Positions 9,429 through 21,308 of a DNA stretch of 64,000 nucleotides are shown here, piece after piece. The translations under genes were made by a program, and so were the position numbers. Below the pieces are notes generated by a model, which saw only the letters and a program-made list of their open reading frames with translations, had not been told where the DNA came from and did not search any database. How positions within the stretch are numbered: the stretch's first letter is position 1; the number at the start of each line of letters is the position of its first letter. The DNA comes from Cryoendolithus antarcticus (taxonomy: Eukaryota; Ascomycota; Dothideomycetes; Cladosporiales; Cladosporiaceae), in assembly GCA_002077065.1 (NCBI GenBank), contig NAJO01000050.1:62001-126000 (forward strand), in the 5' to 3' direction.

Positions 9429-11291
9429 ATGTCCCGTTCTTTCCTCGCGGCAGACCCTCTTTGGCAATGCCTGTGTCCTTTATGGTCGCGCATACCAGCA
9501 TTTACACGGCGCGTTCCCTTGATCGCACCCGCGAGATGCCTCAATACAGCCCCTTCGCAACGCCATAACTCCACAAGAGCCAAGTCGCCTGCCGCGCGGA
9601 AGCAGGCGATCAAACTACATCATGGCGGAACCCGCGACAGTGACTACGCGAACCGCAATCCGCGGGTTTCCTGGCAGAAGCGACTTCTACCGGATCCCAA
9701 GGCGGACTACAACACCGACACTACGCGTACCCTCTACGACAGGCTCGAGGTTACCGCGTTGGAGGGACGATGCGTAGACACGCGTGAGATCGCAGAAATC
9801 TTGGTACGCGAGAGGAAGGAACGGCCGAATCTGGACCTTTACTATGCCTTGATACTCTCGAACACCTCCGCCGACCATGGCGCGGCTTGGAGAGTCGCGG
9901 AGTATCTGGCTGAACTTGCGGCTGCTGGGCTGGAAGCAGACAGTAAGATCTGCCACGCTGTGTTGAAGGTGCTAGCCGTACATGTGGATCACTTGATGCG
10001 GACCGGCATACTGGAGTACATGAAGGGGAGGTGGTTCGAGGTCACTTCGAAGGGAAAGCAGGACATAGCTGCCGGCATGCTCAGAGAAGGAAGCTTCGAG
10101 CAAGCATTGGAGGTACTGGACGAAATGCGGGGCGGTGGGACGGAAGTGGAGCCATGGCTACTGGATCTCTTCGTCTACACGTTGTGTGAAGCAGGCGAGG
10201 TAGGCGAGGCGCATACGATCCTCAAGGCATGGCACGACAGCGGAGAGGAGGACGTGAGTAAGAATGTCTGGGCCTACATGCTTGACAAAGCGTCAGCAGA
10301 GTGCGAGTATGAGGCTGCGGTCTTTGCTTGGAAGAACGCTGTGAATCTTGGCTTCCTGAACCCGCCGTCAGGGATCTGCCTGAACGTCCTGACGACCGCT
10401 TCGCGAGCCGGCGATCCAGCGTTGGCGACAGACGTCTTCACGCACCTGTCCAAGCGAGGTGAAACCTTTACACATCTTCACTATCAGCTGCTGCTAGATG
10501 CTTACCTTGGCGCTGATCCGCCAGATCTGAAGCGCGCCCTTACAATCCTCATCCTGATGCCACAAGAGAACCTCCCACCAACGGCTTGGCAGACCCGATC
10601 TCTCTTCACGTATCTTAAGACCGACCCTGCACTCATCGAAAGCGCGCTACAGATGCTCCGAGAGCTCCATGCGGCCAACAAGCCCGTCCCAATAGCAGCC
10701 CTCAATCTACTGATTGAGTGCCATGTCTCACGAAAGGACCTTCAAGCGGCGCTTACAGTCTATAAGCTAATCCACACCTTCGCGCCCATTGCTGAAGGAC
10801 CGAAGCCAACATTCGCAGACATCGAGACGTTCAATCTCCTGCTTCGTGTATGTCGCACAGCCAAACCGCCAGATGAGCGCCAGGCATCTTTCCTCGTCTC
10901 CGAGCTTCTCGCCCTCCGCGTCAAGCCCACAGCCTTGACTTACGACCGCCTGATCCTCGTCTTCCTTGCCTCCGGCGCGCATCATCTACCTCTCAACAAA
11001 GCCGAAGGCCTGCGACTGCTGGACTACGCGTATCGACATTGGAATGACATGGTCGAACTTGGCTGGATGCCTCGATTCGGCACGCTGGAGAAGCTGGCAC
11101 TTGATCTTGGTAAGGTCGGGGACGGGCGGTGCTGGGATGTGCTGCAGACATGTGAGGAGAGGGGGAAAGACATCGAAGGGTGGGCGGCAAAGGGAGCGTG
11201 GGTCAAGAGAGGGGTGGAGAAGGTGTGGGCCGAGCAGCAGGCGAGGACGAGTGCGGAGTATGAGGGAGCTGGTGTCCTGGCTGCTGGGTGA
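9429..11291 (+). CDS. Mitochondrial pentatricopeptide-repeat (PPR) protein
   Basis: Intronless, 620 residues. The N-terminus is rich in Arg, Ser and Thr with few acids, as in a mitochondrial presequence. From about residue 120 onward it is built of paired helices of PPR type, for example a repeat ending in FEQALEVLDEMRGGG, one with YTLCEAGEVGEAHTILKAW and one with FNLLLRVCRTAKPPDERQASFL. Such proteins bind organelle RNA and act in mitochondrial mRNA stability, processing or translation. I cannot assign an ortholog among the yeast PPR proteins. A second ATG lies 5 nt upstream (9424) but in another frame. Confidence 0.75.
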   Translation: MSRSFLAADPLWQCLCPLWSRIPAFTRRVPLIAPARCLNTAPSQRHNSTRAKSPAARKQAIKLHHGGTRDSDYANRNPRVSWQKRLLPDPKADYNTDTTRTLYDRLEVTALEGRCVDTREIAEILVRERKERPNLDLYYALILSNTSADHGAAWRVAEYLAELAAAGLEADSKICHAVLKVLAVHVDHLMRTGILEYMKGRWFEVTSKGKQDIAAGMLREGSFEQALEVLDEMRGGGTEVEPWLLDLFVYTLCEAGEVGEAHTILKAWHDSGEEDVSKNVWAYMLDKASAECEYEAAVFAWKNAVNLGFLNPPSGICLNVLTTASRAGDPALATDVFTHLSKRGETFTHLHYQLLLDAYLGADPPDLKRALTILILMPQENLPPTAWQTRSLFTYLKTDPALIESALQMLRELHAANKPVPIAALNLLIECHVSRKDLQAALTVYKLIHTFAPIAEGPKPTFADIETFNLLLRVCRTAKPPDERQASFLVSELLALRVKPTALTYDRLILVFLASGAHHLPLNKAEGLRLLDYAYRHWNDMVELGWMPRFGTLEKLALDLGKVGDGRCWDVLQTCEERGKDIEGWAAKGAWVKRGVEKVWAEQQARTSAEYEGAGVLAAG

Positions 11292-11684
11292 AGGTACGAC
11301 AAGCTATGCACTCTACGATCCTGCGGTACACTGTCTAGCTCAAGTACGAGCTCCTGAGCCGGCGTTGACCCACAGGAAAAACAGAAGCAGCGAATCAAAC
11401 CGTTGAGGATTATCTCAACACCCTGTACCACAAGACCGATACCGTCTCAGTGCGGCATACGTGAGCCTTCACATCTCTGACAAAGGATGGAGAGTACTAG
11501 ACTGCACGACTTGAGAGATCACAGAACACTTGCGGTGTTTCTCACAGATATGGACATCTACTTCTGCCATCCGCACATTGGACTGACCAGACCCTGCTTC
11601 GCTGCGCGCACTTGAGCACCAAATGTTGTTTGGAAGTATTGTGAGTCTGCATGTTTTTTGAGCTCCATGCTAGCAAGTCGGCTA
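11292..11684. other. Convergent intergenic gap
   Basis: 393 bp between the 3' ends of the PPR gene and the caspase-like gene. Nothing recognisable beyond shared terminator space. Confidence 0.5.
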
Positions 11685-12649
11685 CTAGTCGAAATAGGGG
11701 AATTCTGGAATTCGTCTCCTCAAAGGCGCCAGCCGGATGTGTCGAGGGAATGATGTCCAACCCCGGTTGTACAAGATTGTTCCGAATGACCACGTCTCAC
11801 GCCGGAGCAATCCCCGATCGAGTGTGTAGGTACTGACTGCTGATTTAGTGCCTTGTTGGATGTGCTCCGCAGCCTCAAGCAAGTCATTGGCGAGGCTCCG
11901 AGTGTATGAGTCGGTACCCGACGCACAAGTCGTTGCTCCGGGACCACAGGCTGCCAAGACTTCAAAGACACGAGGACCCTCCCTCAGCCTTTCCACTGTC
12001 TCCAGCTGCATGGCTGAACCTGCTGAACAGCAGTCTAGTATGACGAGCACGTCGGCCCTCGCCCTCTGCAGCATCTCATCGATCGGTCTCCACCGTGCAT
12101 ATGGCGTCTGGAAACTGGGTCGAGCGGAGTTCCCGCCACTGTCCGATCCACCGCGTATGTACCCGCGCGGCGCCATTAGGAGAGACGTGGACGGAGCGCC
12201 GACGCCGCACGGCTCGCCGCCATGACCGTTGTAAGAGATTATAAGCAGATGACTATCATGTGGACCATCATGCTGCTTGATGAAAGCTCGGATACTCGCC
12301 ACTAGGGACTTCTGCGCGCCGTCAGGAGTGTTCTCTACTAGCGCGAGACGCTCGACGGAATATCTGTACGTTTGATGGAGCACCTTTCTCAATGCTGCTG
12401 TCTGCTATGCTCCGTCAGATACCATGTCGTGTTCTTCAGTGACAGAATACTGACCTCATCTTGTAACTCTTCATCTTACGTAAGCGACACGCCCCACTCG
12501 ATCATCAGCACGGCAGCCGTCTTGTATGGCGAAGGGTCGAGATCGCTTTGTTGGAGACCACCAGTTGCAGCGTGGCCTAAGTGCTCCACTGAAGCGTCTG
12601 AGCCGTTGGCGGCCTCATCTCCGCTGGATTCCGCAAGCTGACCACTCAT
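11685..12649 (-). pseudogene. Caspase-like (peptidase C14 family) gene with an in-frame stop
   Basis: The frame encodes a fungal caspase-like domain: AAVLMIEW start, LIISYNGHGG with the catalytic His, DCCSAG with the catalytic Cys, and a C-terminal HIRLAPL strand. Best model: exon 1 12455-12649 (ATG at 12649), a 53-nt intron 12402-12454 (GTCAGT, branch CTGAC, CAG), exon 2 11685-12401. The two exons join in phase and give the family's usual spacing between the Trp and the Tyr-rich strand. However, exon 1 contains TAA at 12476-12478 (codon 58), ten codons after that Trp region begins. Either the gene is broken, or splicing at the strong site TTAC|GTAAGA removes the stop using a weak acceptor (TTGAG) and drops about 16 residues. 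Related domains act in programmed cell death and are often fused to or beside NLR-type genes; no such neighbour is seen. Confidence 0.6.
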
Positions 12650-13155
12650 GCAATGTTCGGATAACACAAATTGTTAGGCTATCCTCCCATGACATTGGAA
12701 AGATAAGCTTGTATACCCGACGAGCGCACTAAGCTGCACAATCACTACATTGAGACAGATCTCAAGCCACGATTGAGATTGATCGATAGCCACCTTGTCA
12801 GCGCGGAGCGCAATCTGGAATCTTCGCTGTACAAACACTCCTCTGATTGTAGCATCGCCCATTCCCGCGCGCGCGCGTCCAGTGTATCTATGTGAAGGTA
12901 CAGCGGTCCCACTGAGTCAGGATCTCACGTCAACACGTGTGCTTTCACCACAAGCTTCTCTATTCACTATCGCCAGGCAGCCACCTGCTTCCGAAAGGTC
13001 TCTTCCCGGCCTGGCCTTCAACTACTCAGGATCAACCACCAAAGTTTCGTCGTCAAGTTTGCACGCCAGTTCCCATCTCTGATCGAATGGTACGCCATTG
13101 CATCATCAATAAGATACCTCCAGCTTGCCAGCCAAGCCGTCGCCACTTGATTACG
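12650..13155. other. Divergent intergenic region with a short GC microsatellite
   Basis: 506 bp between the starts of the caspase-like and DUF6594 genes. It holds a (CG)n run near 12865-12877 and nothing else that I recognise. Confidence 0.5.
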
Positions 13156-15275
13156 ATGGAACACTCCCTCCAAGCCAACAATCATACGCCATCGGAATCT
13201 ACCATGAATGGATGTACGACCACATGGTCGGAGACTGCCGACGCAGGTCCAGAGACTCCTAGCCGATTCACGATCATAACCGCAACGGAGTTGACGGAGA
13301 TACTGCAAGACGAGGCTTTCCCTACAATGGCCGGCCCTGCAGCTCGGCGCCCTAATAAAGGCAATACCAAGATCTTTGTATCAGCCGAAGAGCTCACCGA
13401 TCTATTCAGTCGCACCAAAAGCTTAAAATACCACGATCGCGATCCTCTGCCCATAGCCTCGGCATCGCCCGTCAGACCAGAGCTTCTATTCGACCCAGTC
13501 GACAGAGAGCGTCCTATTGTCGGGTATTGAGAGCGCTCGGTTTATGACATCACGGCCGATGGTGACGACGATGAGAAGTTCGAAGTAGTCTACAAGCCGA
13601 TACGATGGGGGTTGCCGGGTAACGACAGAGTGGAGGATAGTTCCCTGCGTGATGGCTCGAAGTGGTTTGCGGATCGGGAGTATTACTCTATTGATCACTG
13701 GCGCAGGATGCAAACCGTAAGTTCCATCTGGACTGTAGCTGGCGAAGACCAATGGAACTGACAAGGACTGAGCAGCGTGACAAGAAGCCAAGTAAGACAT
13801 TGGACGGTGGCACCCTAGAATTCGGGCGAGAACTCCCGACGATGGCTTCTCTTGGGTTGAGCTATACACAAAATCGGCAGCCCAACGCCGAGGTGTCGGA
13901 GCGCAATCCATTCAAGGGTCTGAAGGACACACGGTCGAAGACGCCAGCGGAGGTGAGTCTCCCGCACTCTTGATCGTGGTAAAGACATTGCTGATGCTTT
14001 ACAGACAAAGCGCAATCACAGCTCCGGCGAGGCAATGTGGCGTAACGGAAAGACGACAGACGAACACGGACTTGTAAGATATGAGAGCTGGCTCGTACTG
14101 GTGCGAAAGACGTACCCCGACCGCAACAATACTGAGCGTTTCTGCGATGTCACCACGGAGGTTGGCGGCGAAAACTCCAGGCACCTACCCAGTTGTGCGA
14201 TCCTAAGAAGCAATAGTCGATAATTGCCCCGATGGGTATCCCAGACTAGCAGCCCTCCAGCGCAGCGACCACGATCTCATGCAATACCGCGGGTTCGCGT
14301 ATTTGCATGCTCGTCTGCTCCTTCGCTTGCAGTACGACATTGTGGAGCTCGAGAAAGAGCTTGACGAAATAGACGAGTTTGACGAGCGTGGCGATTACGG
14401 CGCGAAGCGAAAGCTATTCTGTATGAGTCGTGATCTGGACGAAGGGGTGCCCGGTGACATTGCTGGCTTTCTGTTCCGACGTGGTCGACCGCAAGTGTTC
14501 GAAGCGCTGCGAAAGCAGCTCCTGGAGTATGGTACGACCAACGAGAGCACCTCTGTGGCGGCAGACCAAGCGCATGCTGACCGCGGCTTTAGATGATTTA
14601 TTGCTGAAGAGCAAGCGAATGTCACTGCTCCAGAAGCCGTCGGCTCGCGATTGGGAAAGTGTGCGGGACTGGATTATGGACAATAAGCCACTCGTGAACG
14701 AAGAGCAAGACTTCATCCTGCGCAAAGAGGACATCGTAACTCTACATACCGGCCGGGAAGGAGCGATGTTTGAGGGACTCGTGATGTGAGTGCTCCAACG
14801 GGTCGACCGATTCCTAATGCACCGGTGCAGATGCCGGATCATCAGGGTACGTTGATTGTCGTCCAGGAGACATTATGGAAGTGCAACAGCATACTGATAT
14901 AGCCACCAGCGCATCTTCCTCACTCCCGAGCTCCAATTCAAGACGTCGAATAAGCTCGTCGACTACTACGCTCCAAGTCGGATCAACACACTCTTCAACA
15001 CCATCGTTGTTGCAACCATCTTCACACTGCTGGTACTTCCGATTATTGCGTTGTATCGACTGTCGGATGTTGGCACCGGTGCCTCAGCCTTGAAGGCAAT
15101 TGGACTGCCCATTGTCTTCACCCTGCTGTTCGGCGCAGCGATGTCCGGCATGATCAAGGCATCGAGGCAGGAGCTGTTCGCGGCGTCGGCAGCGTACTGC
15201 GCTGTGCTCGTGGTGTTCATCAGCAATTATCAGACGCAGACGGTGAGCATCGTTAATTGGGATCAGGCGAAGTGA
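13156..15275 (+). pseudogene. DUF6594 membrane protein, seven-exon model with an in-frame stop
   Basis: Function of DUF6594 is unknown; the family is fungal and usually ends in three membrane helices. Model: exons 13156-13716, 13776-13952, 14005-14137, 14217-14531, 14593-14785, 14831-14846, 14910-15275; 587 codons. Conserved parts are CPDGYPRLAAL, QYRGFAYLHARLLL, SLLQKPSARDW, NKPLVNEEQDFILRKEDIV and the C-terminal helices starting at RINTLFNTIVVATIFTLLVL. All later introns have good branch sites, and exon 6 is only 16 nt. The third intron (14138-14216) is the least certain. In exon 1 the frame is interrupted by TGA at 13528-13530 (codon 125), while the sequence on both sides looks coding. Either the gene is broken, or the true start lies downstream, or an atypical intron removes the stop. 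A second member lies at 59.7-60.8 kb. Confidence 0.6.
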
Positions 15276-15880
15276 GAGTATGGTGGATCGGTCTGTGGTA
15301 GAGATGTGATCCATGGACAACGTCGCTCCTTCCTCCAGCTTTCAGACCCACCCTCGACTGGCTGTCGCACTTGTTCAAAACACCCGCACCATCAAGGATG
15401 ACACCTCTCACCATGGACCTAGCGCGACAACACAAGGGAGGGTAATGATACTGTCGCAAAAGCGATGTGACGGCACTCAGTGAGAGGAAAAAGTCAAAAA
15501 AGATTGTGGCTTTTGAACACTACCCCAGACTCGACAAGACTCTTGCATCGCACAACCGTTCAATTGAGATGTGGTGAAGCTCCTCTGGAACGTTCATAAG
15601 AGATGGTAGGGGAGGCGTCCCTCGTACCCGGTGCCTGATGGTTTGGCGGCGGAGACAAGCTCTCGCCGCTGCTAGAGCTAGCGCGTGGACAGTGCGTTCT
15701 CACGGCGCTGCTAAGAATCGAACGGTTGATTCCGCATCAAGTCTTGTCGGGCCCAGGGGCGCCCTGCCACTGAGTCAGATGGCCTTTGAGTGAGATGCGT
15801 TTTGCTTGCGATGATTATGTGATATGAGAGCTCGCGGCCTGAGCTAGCCACATCCTCAGGCACTTCACATGGACTTGACT
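15276..15880. other. Convergent intergenic gap at the cluster's left edge
   Basis: 605 bp between the 3' ends of the DUF6594 and transporter genes. No gene or repeat recognised. Confidence 0.5.
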
Positions 15881-18111
15881 TCAGTGATACTCGTTCTTGT
15901 CTGCGTTCACATCGTTCTCCAGGAAGACATTGGTCTGATCGTTCATCTGCGAGAATGTTAGTTATTGATGTACGTCCACGGAGAAGAGATCTATTTACCT
16001 TGGCATCGATGTTCTCGGTCAGAAGACACAGAATGAGCCCAAAGCCGCCGAACGCCAGCGACGACAGCGCTGTGATCTTCAGCGCATAAGCATACGACCA
16101 TTGGAAAGCCAGCCCAGCAGCACCCAAGATCTCGGCAGTAGCACCTGGCACCTTTGCAAGCGCTGTAGCACCACCGGGAAATGCTGCCAGGATGGACTCG
16201 CCCAGCTCCATGCTACCCCCAGCGCTCATGACAGCAGCAGGCACCGAAGTTGCAGCTCGCGAGGCTTGCGAGTTGGTGAGAATAGAGACATAGATCGCCT
16301 GCGCCAGACTCCCACCAGCGTATCTTGCCACGCCAGCAAGTCCTCCCGACATGCCAAGATCGTGTTGGTGGACTCCCAGCTGAGTGAAGGCGATAGACTC
16401 GTACTGCGCCCAGCCGAAGAAGGTCTGCTCGAGAAAGGTGAAGGCGATCATTGTGCCTTTGTTGAAGGGAGTCACCATTGCCATCAGACCTCCGAAAAGC
16501 GTCATCATGGCCCAAGAGATGACGAGGGTCCACTTCCAGTGCCCGAAGAGGTTGCCAAAGCAAATCAGAAGCATGGCACCGAAGACGAGACCGAGGTTGC
16601 CAGGTAGGGTGAGAAGTAGCTCATCTGACCGTGATGATTCCGCGGTGATGTAGAAGACATTGACCATGGTCGGGTAGATGATGTTGATGCCGTAGTAGAA
16701 CCTGTGCTCTGTCAGCTTTTATATCTCCTCGCTCCACGCCGATGAGCTGTGCTTACATAGTGACGATCAGCGCAATGATGAAAGGCACCGTGAACTCTCT
16801 GCCGTAGTGAGAGCGGAAGATCCGCGGCGGGCACAGGGGGTATCTGAACAGCAGGTCAGCAGTTGCCTGGCACATCACCGACGATCTGGTATACTGACTT
16901 GACTTTGCTAAAGGTCTCCCATAGCCCAAATAGTACCAGCAGTCCGAACCCAGCACACATCGGGGCAAGGACCCTGACACTGGTCGACTTCATATAGGTT
17001 GTGCTGATAATTCCGACTAGCACCAGACATACTCCAGGAATGACGAGTACTGTGCCGACATAGTCCAGACCACGGATAGCCTCTTTCCATGGCACACCTC
17101 GGGGGTGTTTCGGTGGGTGGTATAGCAGAGCCAAGCTGATCAGACTGATGATCTGGGCAATGAAGCCGCCATAGAAGATGAAGCGCCAGCCATCACCGAC
17201 ATCGATGGCATAACGACCGACGATAGGACCAATGATGACGATCAGGAAGACGAAGCCATCCGAGATGGTGATGCCGATGTGTCGATATCTGCGAAAAAGT
17301 CAATTTTGACCCTCCAGACCCAAGTCACCTACCACGGGGCCTCAGGACGTCAAGGAATCACTCACTTATTGGGCATTAACTCCGGTATACTACACATAGC
17401 CATCTGGCAGAAGCCTCCACCGAAGCCTGCTACTGCTAGGCCTGCAGTAAATTGCTCGGGCGACTTTGCGGTGGCTGATACGATCATTCCGACGGATGCA
17501 AGAACTTCGCCGACGAGCCTATGGTGAACGGTCAGCTAACGCTTCTACTGGCCTACCAGATGCGCAGTGGTTGCTCCAATGTGTGGTGTTGCCAGAAGTG
17601 GATGGTTAGCGTTGCTGCGGCTATGGCTGTTGCACGCGCAGCAGCGGCTTTCAACTTTGCAACCACCCAGAAACAGGACTCTTCTGGAGCGCAACGACAA
17701 CAGAGGCAACTTACAGGAATAGCCTACGGCCTAGAAGGTCTGAGTTTGCGCCTGCAATGAGGAATCCAAGTGCACAACCCGTTGTGTAGGCCGGGATATA
17801 CCAGTAGATCGATGTTCCTGTAGCATCGCCCAATTTAGCTCCCAGCTTCCCCTGCATGGCCGCAGTCGTGGGCACAGGCCAGAAAGAAAGTCCGAAGCAT
17901 GAAGAGAGGATCTGACCGTGCTGTCAGTGCTGTCGCCAACACCACTGTAGGATGTACGCACAAAGATCACAAGCCATGTCTTCCAAGTCATGGCCGCCTC
18001 CGCACCGATGACATGGTCCTCAGGCTTCGGAGAGGCAGTCGAAGATCCTTCATGATAGCGGATGTCGCCCTTCTCGGCGACTGCGTCGCGATTGATCTCG
18101 TTTGAAGGCAT
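15881..18111 (-). CDS. Major facilitator transporter, TRI12/DHA-type drug or metabolite exporter
   Basis: Seven exons on the minus strand: 17962-18111, 17715-17911, 17366-17518, 16899-17288, 16757-16843, 15999-16701, 15881-15946; 581 residues. All phases match and all introns begin with GT (sizes 50, 196, 77, 55, 55 and 52 nt). It has about 14 membrane helices. Typical motifs are MTWKTWLVIF before helix 1, the loop GANSDLLGRR (motif A) and CSIPELMPNKYRHIGI (motif C-like region). The family is named for the trichothecene pump TRI12 and also includes siderophore carriers, so the substrate cannot be told. As the first gene of the cluster it likely moves the cluster's substrate or product across the plasma membrane. 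The 196-nt intron is unusually long for this window. Confidence 0.88.
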
Positions 18112-18610
18112 GGTGTGCAATGTAGGATCGCAATCCAGCAGAGTAGTGATAGACAGGCACCTTCACGACGTCGACGGGAGAGGGAGACAGCATCAGCCAC
18201 TCATATCCAGATGTCTTGCACGGGGATATGCACACCCCTGGTATGGCCTCTGCACCAGGCACATGGCCGGTTACCGAGAGCTTGGAAGGTTTGACTTTTA
18301 GTGGCTGCAACGAGACTCTGCCTCCCCATGGGGTAGCGCCGCGATATCGTGCGGAGACGCCCTGCTGACGAAGCTGTTAGCGTCGTATAAGACAGAGATA
18401 GCCTGACTTGGCTCATAATCTGTGCTCAGTGCAACCGGAAAAGCATACCCGCACGTGACCGAGCCGCATCCCCTCTCCTATAGGCCACGGCGAACACCTC
18501 TGCTGCATCTAATTGATCTGAGAGGGGTCGCTGAAGCGACCACGATGGATGTGAGAACATGCTAGAGCAGGGACTCCGCCACGTTCCTACACTACCGAAG
18601 TCAACCGAGC
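18112..18610. promoter_or_regulatory. Upstream region of the TRI12-type transporter
   Basis: 499 bp of non-coding DNA between the transporter start and the EthD-like gene's stop. Holds a 7-bp-arm inverted repeat, GGTCGCTGAAGCGACC, at 18526-18541, which could be a dimer-binding site, though one copy proves nothing. Confidence 0.4.
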
Positions 18611-19157
18611 CTATCTAGACTTCAAAGTCTCGGTTGTGACTCCGTCCTTCCCACCTTCACCTGGGATCGCATGTCCGAAGATCAGATTGTCCTGCCCGAC
18701 CATGACAGAGATGGGCATAGCCATGAAGTGCTTGCAGTCTGGCGCAAGTGCCTTGGCGTATTCTGGACTCTACAAATCGATCAGCTTACCGTTCCATCCG
18801 GTTGACTAGGAATCGGCTAACCTTGTAGAACGCCATCCAGTCTTCCCAGGTCTTCACCCAGATCTCACTACAGCCGTCGAACTCGATCTGCTGCAGGCCT
18901 AGTTCCTTCGCCTGCTCTCTCATTTCGGGCGTCTGATGAAACTGAACGTAGCGCTGGATCTTGCAGACCTTGAAGTCCCTCGTTGCTATGGTGAGATCCG
19001 CGTGCACGGTCTCCCAGTGTCGGTGGAACTGCTCGTATGAGACTTCGGGCAGCTTGTTGAAGAAGAAGCTGAGCTTGATGCATGGCTGGTAGTTGGGAGC
19101 GGTGTCGTAAGCCAGCGCTTTGTGCTGAAACTCGTAGTCGATCTTCTTCAGCGTCAT
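18611..19157 (-). CDS. EthD domain protein (small dimeric alpha-beta barrel), first of two
   Basis: Two exons, 18822-19157 and 18611-18769, with a 52-nt intron (GTTAGC...TAG); 164 residues. The pattern IKLSFFFNKLPEVSYEQFHRHWETVHADL is the EthD/ABM start, with the conserved acidic-aromatic helix and a following QRYVQFHQTPE strand. In bacteria EthD helps ether-degrading P450s; fungal relatives include decarboxylases and cyclases of polyketide pathways (EthD-type dehydratases). Here the role is open: the neighbours suggest isomerisation or dehydration of a pathway intermediate. The ATG at 19157 was chosen as the first in frame; the frame is open upstream for 15 codons but without another ATG. 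Confidence 0.8.
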
Positions 19158-19449
19158 GTTGGATGTAGTGTCCGGGGTGTGGATTGTGTCACCTATTGGC
19201 AAGTCCCAGAACCTCCTACATAGACTCCTTCGGCTTCTCCCCTCCCTCGATACTACTTGTGAGGGGTAATGTGTCTAGCTCAACTCGCTGGAAGTGAGTA
19301 CCCGGCCCTACTCGATTGACACTCGTAGGCTGAGAATCGATCAGCGGCCATGCTGGCGTTGGAGAGTACAAACATCGAGCAGATCACGTGTATGAGATGA
19401 AGGCTACCATAGACGCCTTTACATGCTCGCTGCCTTGTCATGTCTGCGC

Positions 19450-20758
19450 TCAGAAGTTGACCAACATCCGCTTTGTTGCCTTGCCCTCTCTCATCGCAAC
19501 GACCATATCATTCAAATCTTTGAGCTTCCTCCGCTCGACCTCAGGCTTGATGTTGTGTTTGGCCAAGAAGTCCACCGCCTTCTTCATCCGCTGAGGTATG
19601 CTTGTGCTCTCAGACTTGATCTTGTATTTGCCCAATGCGAGGTCCATGCTCGAGACCGAGAGAGGGTTGTGTGGTAGACCAATAACCATGCACACACCGC
19701 CGAGGCGGAGGATCTGGAAGGCGCCCGTATACGCCTAGGCACTGTCAGCGCTGCGATACGTGATGGCTCGCGACGGTGCATACCTGGTCTGCATTGGAAA
19801 AAACACAAGCGGCTTTCGCCCCGCCGTTTGTGAGCTTCTTGAGCTCTTCCACATAGTTCTTGTTCGTTCTCGAGTTGAATACCGCATCTGCGCCTTGCTT
19901 TTTCGTCACTTCGAGGGTGGCATCGTTGATGTCTAGGGCCACGACTTTGTAGCCCATGGCTTTGCCGATTTGCGTTGCGATTTGACCAAGACCCTGTGTG
20001 CGGTCAGTATTGAGCTCCGGTCCGGGCACAGATCAGAGCACGTACCCCAGCGCCCACTACAGCAAGCCAGTCGCCTTCCTTAAGCTCTGAGCTATCCACA
20101 GCATGGAAAGCAGTGATTCCGGCGCAGAAGATCGGTGCAGCGGTGTTCACATCTACGTTCTCGGGCAAGTGTATACAGTTGAACTCGTCGACGATCGCAT
20201 ACTCGGCAAAGAAGCCATCGGCTACGAAGCCCTGCAAAAGCTGCTTTCCAGTCTCGCAATGGATGTTGTGAATCTGGCAGCCCTCGCACTGAAAGCAGCA
20301 GCCCCGGATGTAGAGGAAGCCGACTATGTCGCCGACTTTGTAGCCCTTGTTCTCGACCGATGAGTGCATTTTCTCGACGTAGCCAGCACCTTCGTGGCCA
20401 AGGGTGCTCTTCGTGTTCTGCTCGATGCTTGAAGGCTGTCAGCTCGTCGTTTCCTTGGCCAGAAGAAGGAGCTACTGACGCCATGATGTCGCTGTGGCAT
20501 AGAGATGCTGAGGCGATCTTGATCAAGAACTGGCCTTCCTCAGGCTCAGGAATGGGTACTTCGGTAATTACGACCTTCTGCTGTTCCTGTACCAAAGGAT
20601 CAGCTCGCGTCCGCTGCCGTTGACCACTCTACACTCACTGAGTCCCATCGCCCTGCCTTCATGGTGCCTTGGCCCTCTGCGGCCTTGACTGTGATCTTTC
20701 CGGCTGACGGATCGAGCTGGCTGTTGGCCGTAGCTGCTTCTGTCACGGAGGCTGACAT
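19450..20758 (-). CDS. Zinc-dependent alcohol dehydrogenase
   Basis: Medium-chain, NAD-linked alcohol dehydrogenase; interconverts alcohols and aldehydes or ketones. Five exons: 20639-20758, 20480-20586, 20046-20427, 19784-19993, 19450-19734; introns of 52, 52, 52 and 49 nt, 367 residues, a standard length. Catalytic zinc ligands appear in SLCHSDIM and GHEGAGYVE, and the structural zinc lobe in CFQCEGCQIHNIHC. The Rossmann fold begins at VVGAGGLGQIA. In the cluster it would oxidise a hydroxyl made by the P450, or act on an aldehyde before the aldehyde dehydrogenase. The ATG at 20758 opens the N-terminal MSASVTEAATANSQ; the frame continues upstream without clear homology. Confidence 0.9.
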
Positions 20759-21308
20759 GTTGCTGATGTAGAGGCTTGCGAGAGAAAGGCTGTGAGATGT
20801 CTGGCCTCGTGAGAACTTGAGCGCAGCACTAGAATAATACGAGTGAAACTTCCAAAGTAGACCTGATGGACTAAGAGACAAAAGAAGTTTAAGATACCAA
20901 TTCGAGGAATCTTAGCCCAAGTGGCAGGCCGTTCCACGCCAGCTACGCGTCGCCGGTGCCATTCTCGCGCGCCATGAGCTTCTCGAGATGCCTCTGCAGA
21001 GCGGCGAGCCTTTTCACGTGACGAGGTACAGTAAAGGTTCCCGATCTGGTGTGAGCCCGTAGCCCGGTATGTGGACGGGACGATCAGTATGTTGATTGCA
21101 TTCCAACAATCGCAACGACAATGGGAAAGGTTTCATGGAGAAGAAGATGATCGAGAGTAGTAGAATACTGAGAGCACGAGGGCAATTTCGATGTGATGAC
21201 GCTGTGGTCAGAGCGCGAGTCCATTCGCTGACGATCTGTCAACACAGGTAGCCATTCCTCTCCTTTCTGCTGTGTCTACATGCGCACATTCGACAGGCTG
21301 GTCCGTCA
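20759..21308. other. Intergenic, alcohol dehydrogenase promoter side
   Basis: 550 bp between two minus-strand genes. No gene, repeat or clear promoter box recognised. Confidence 0.5.
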
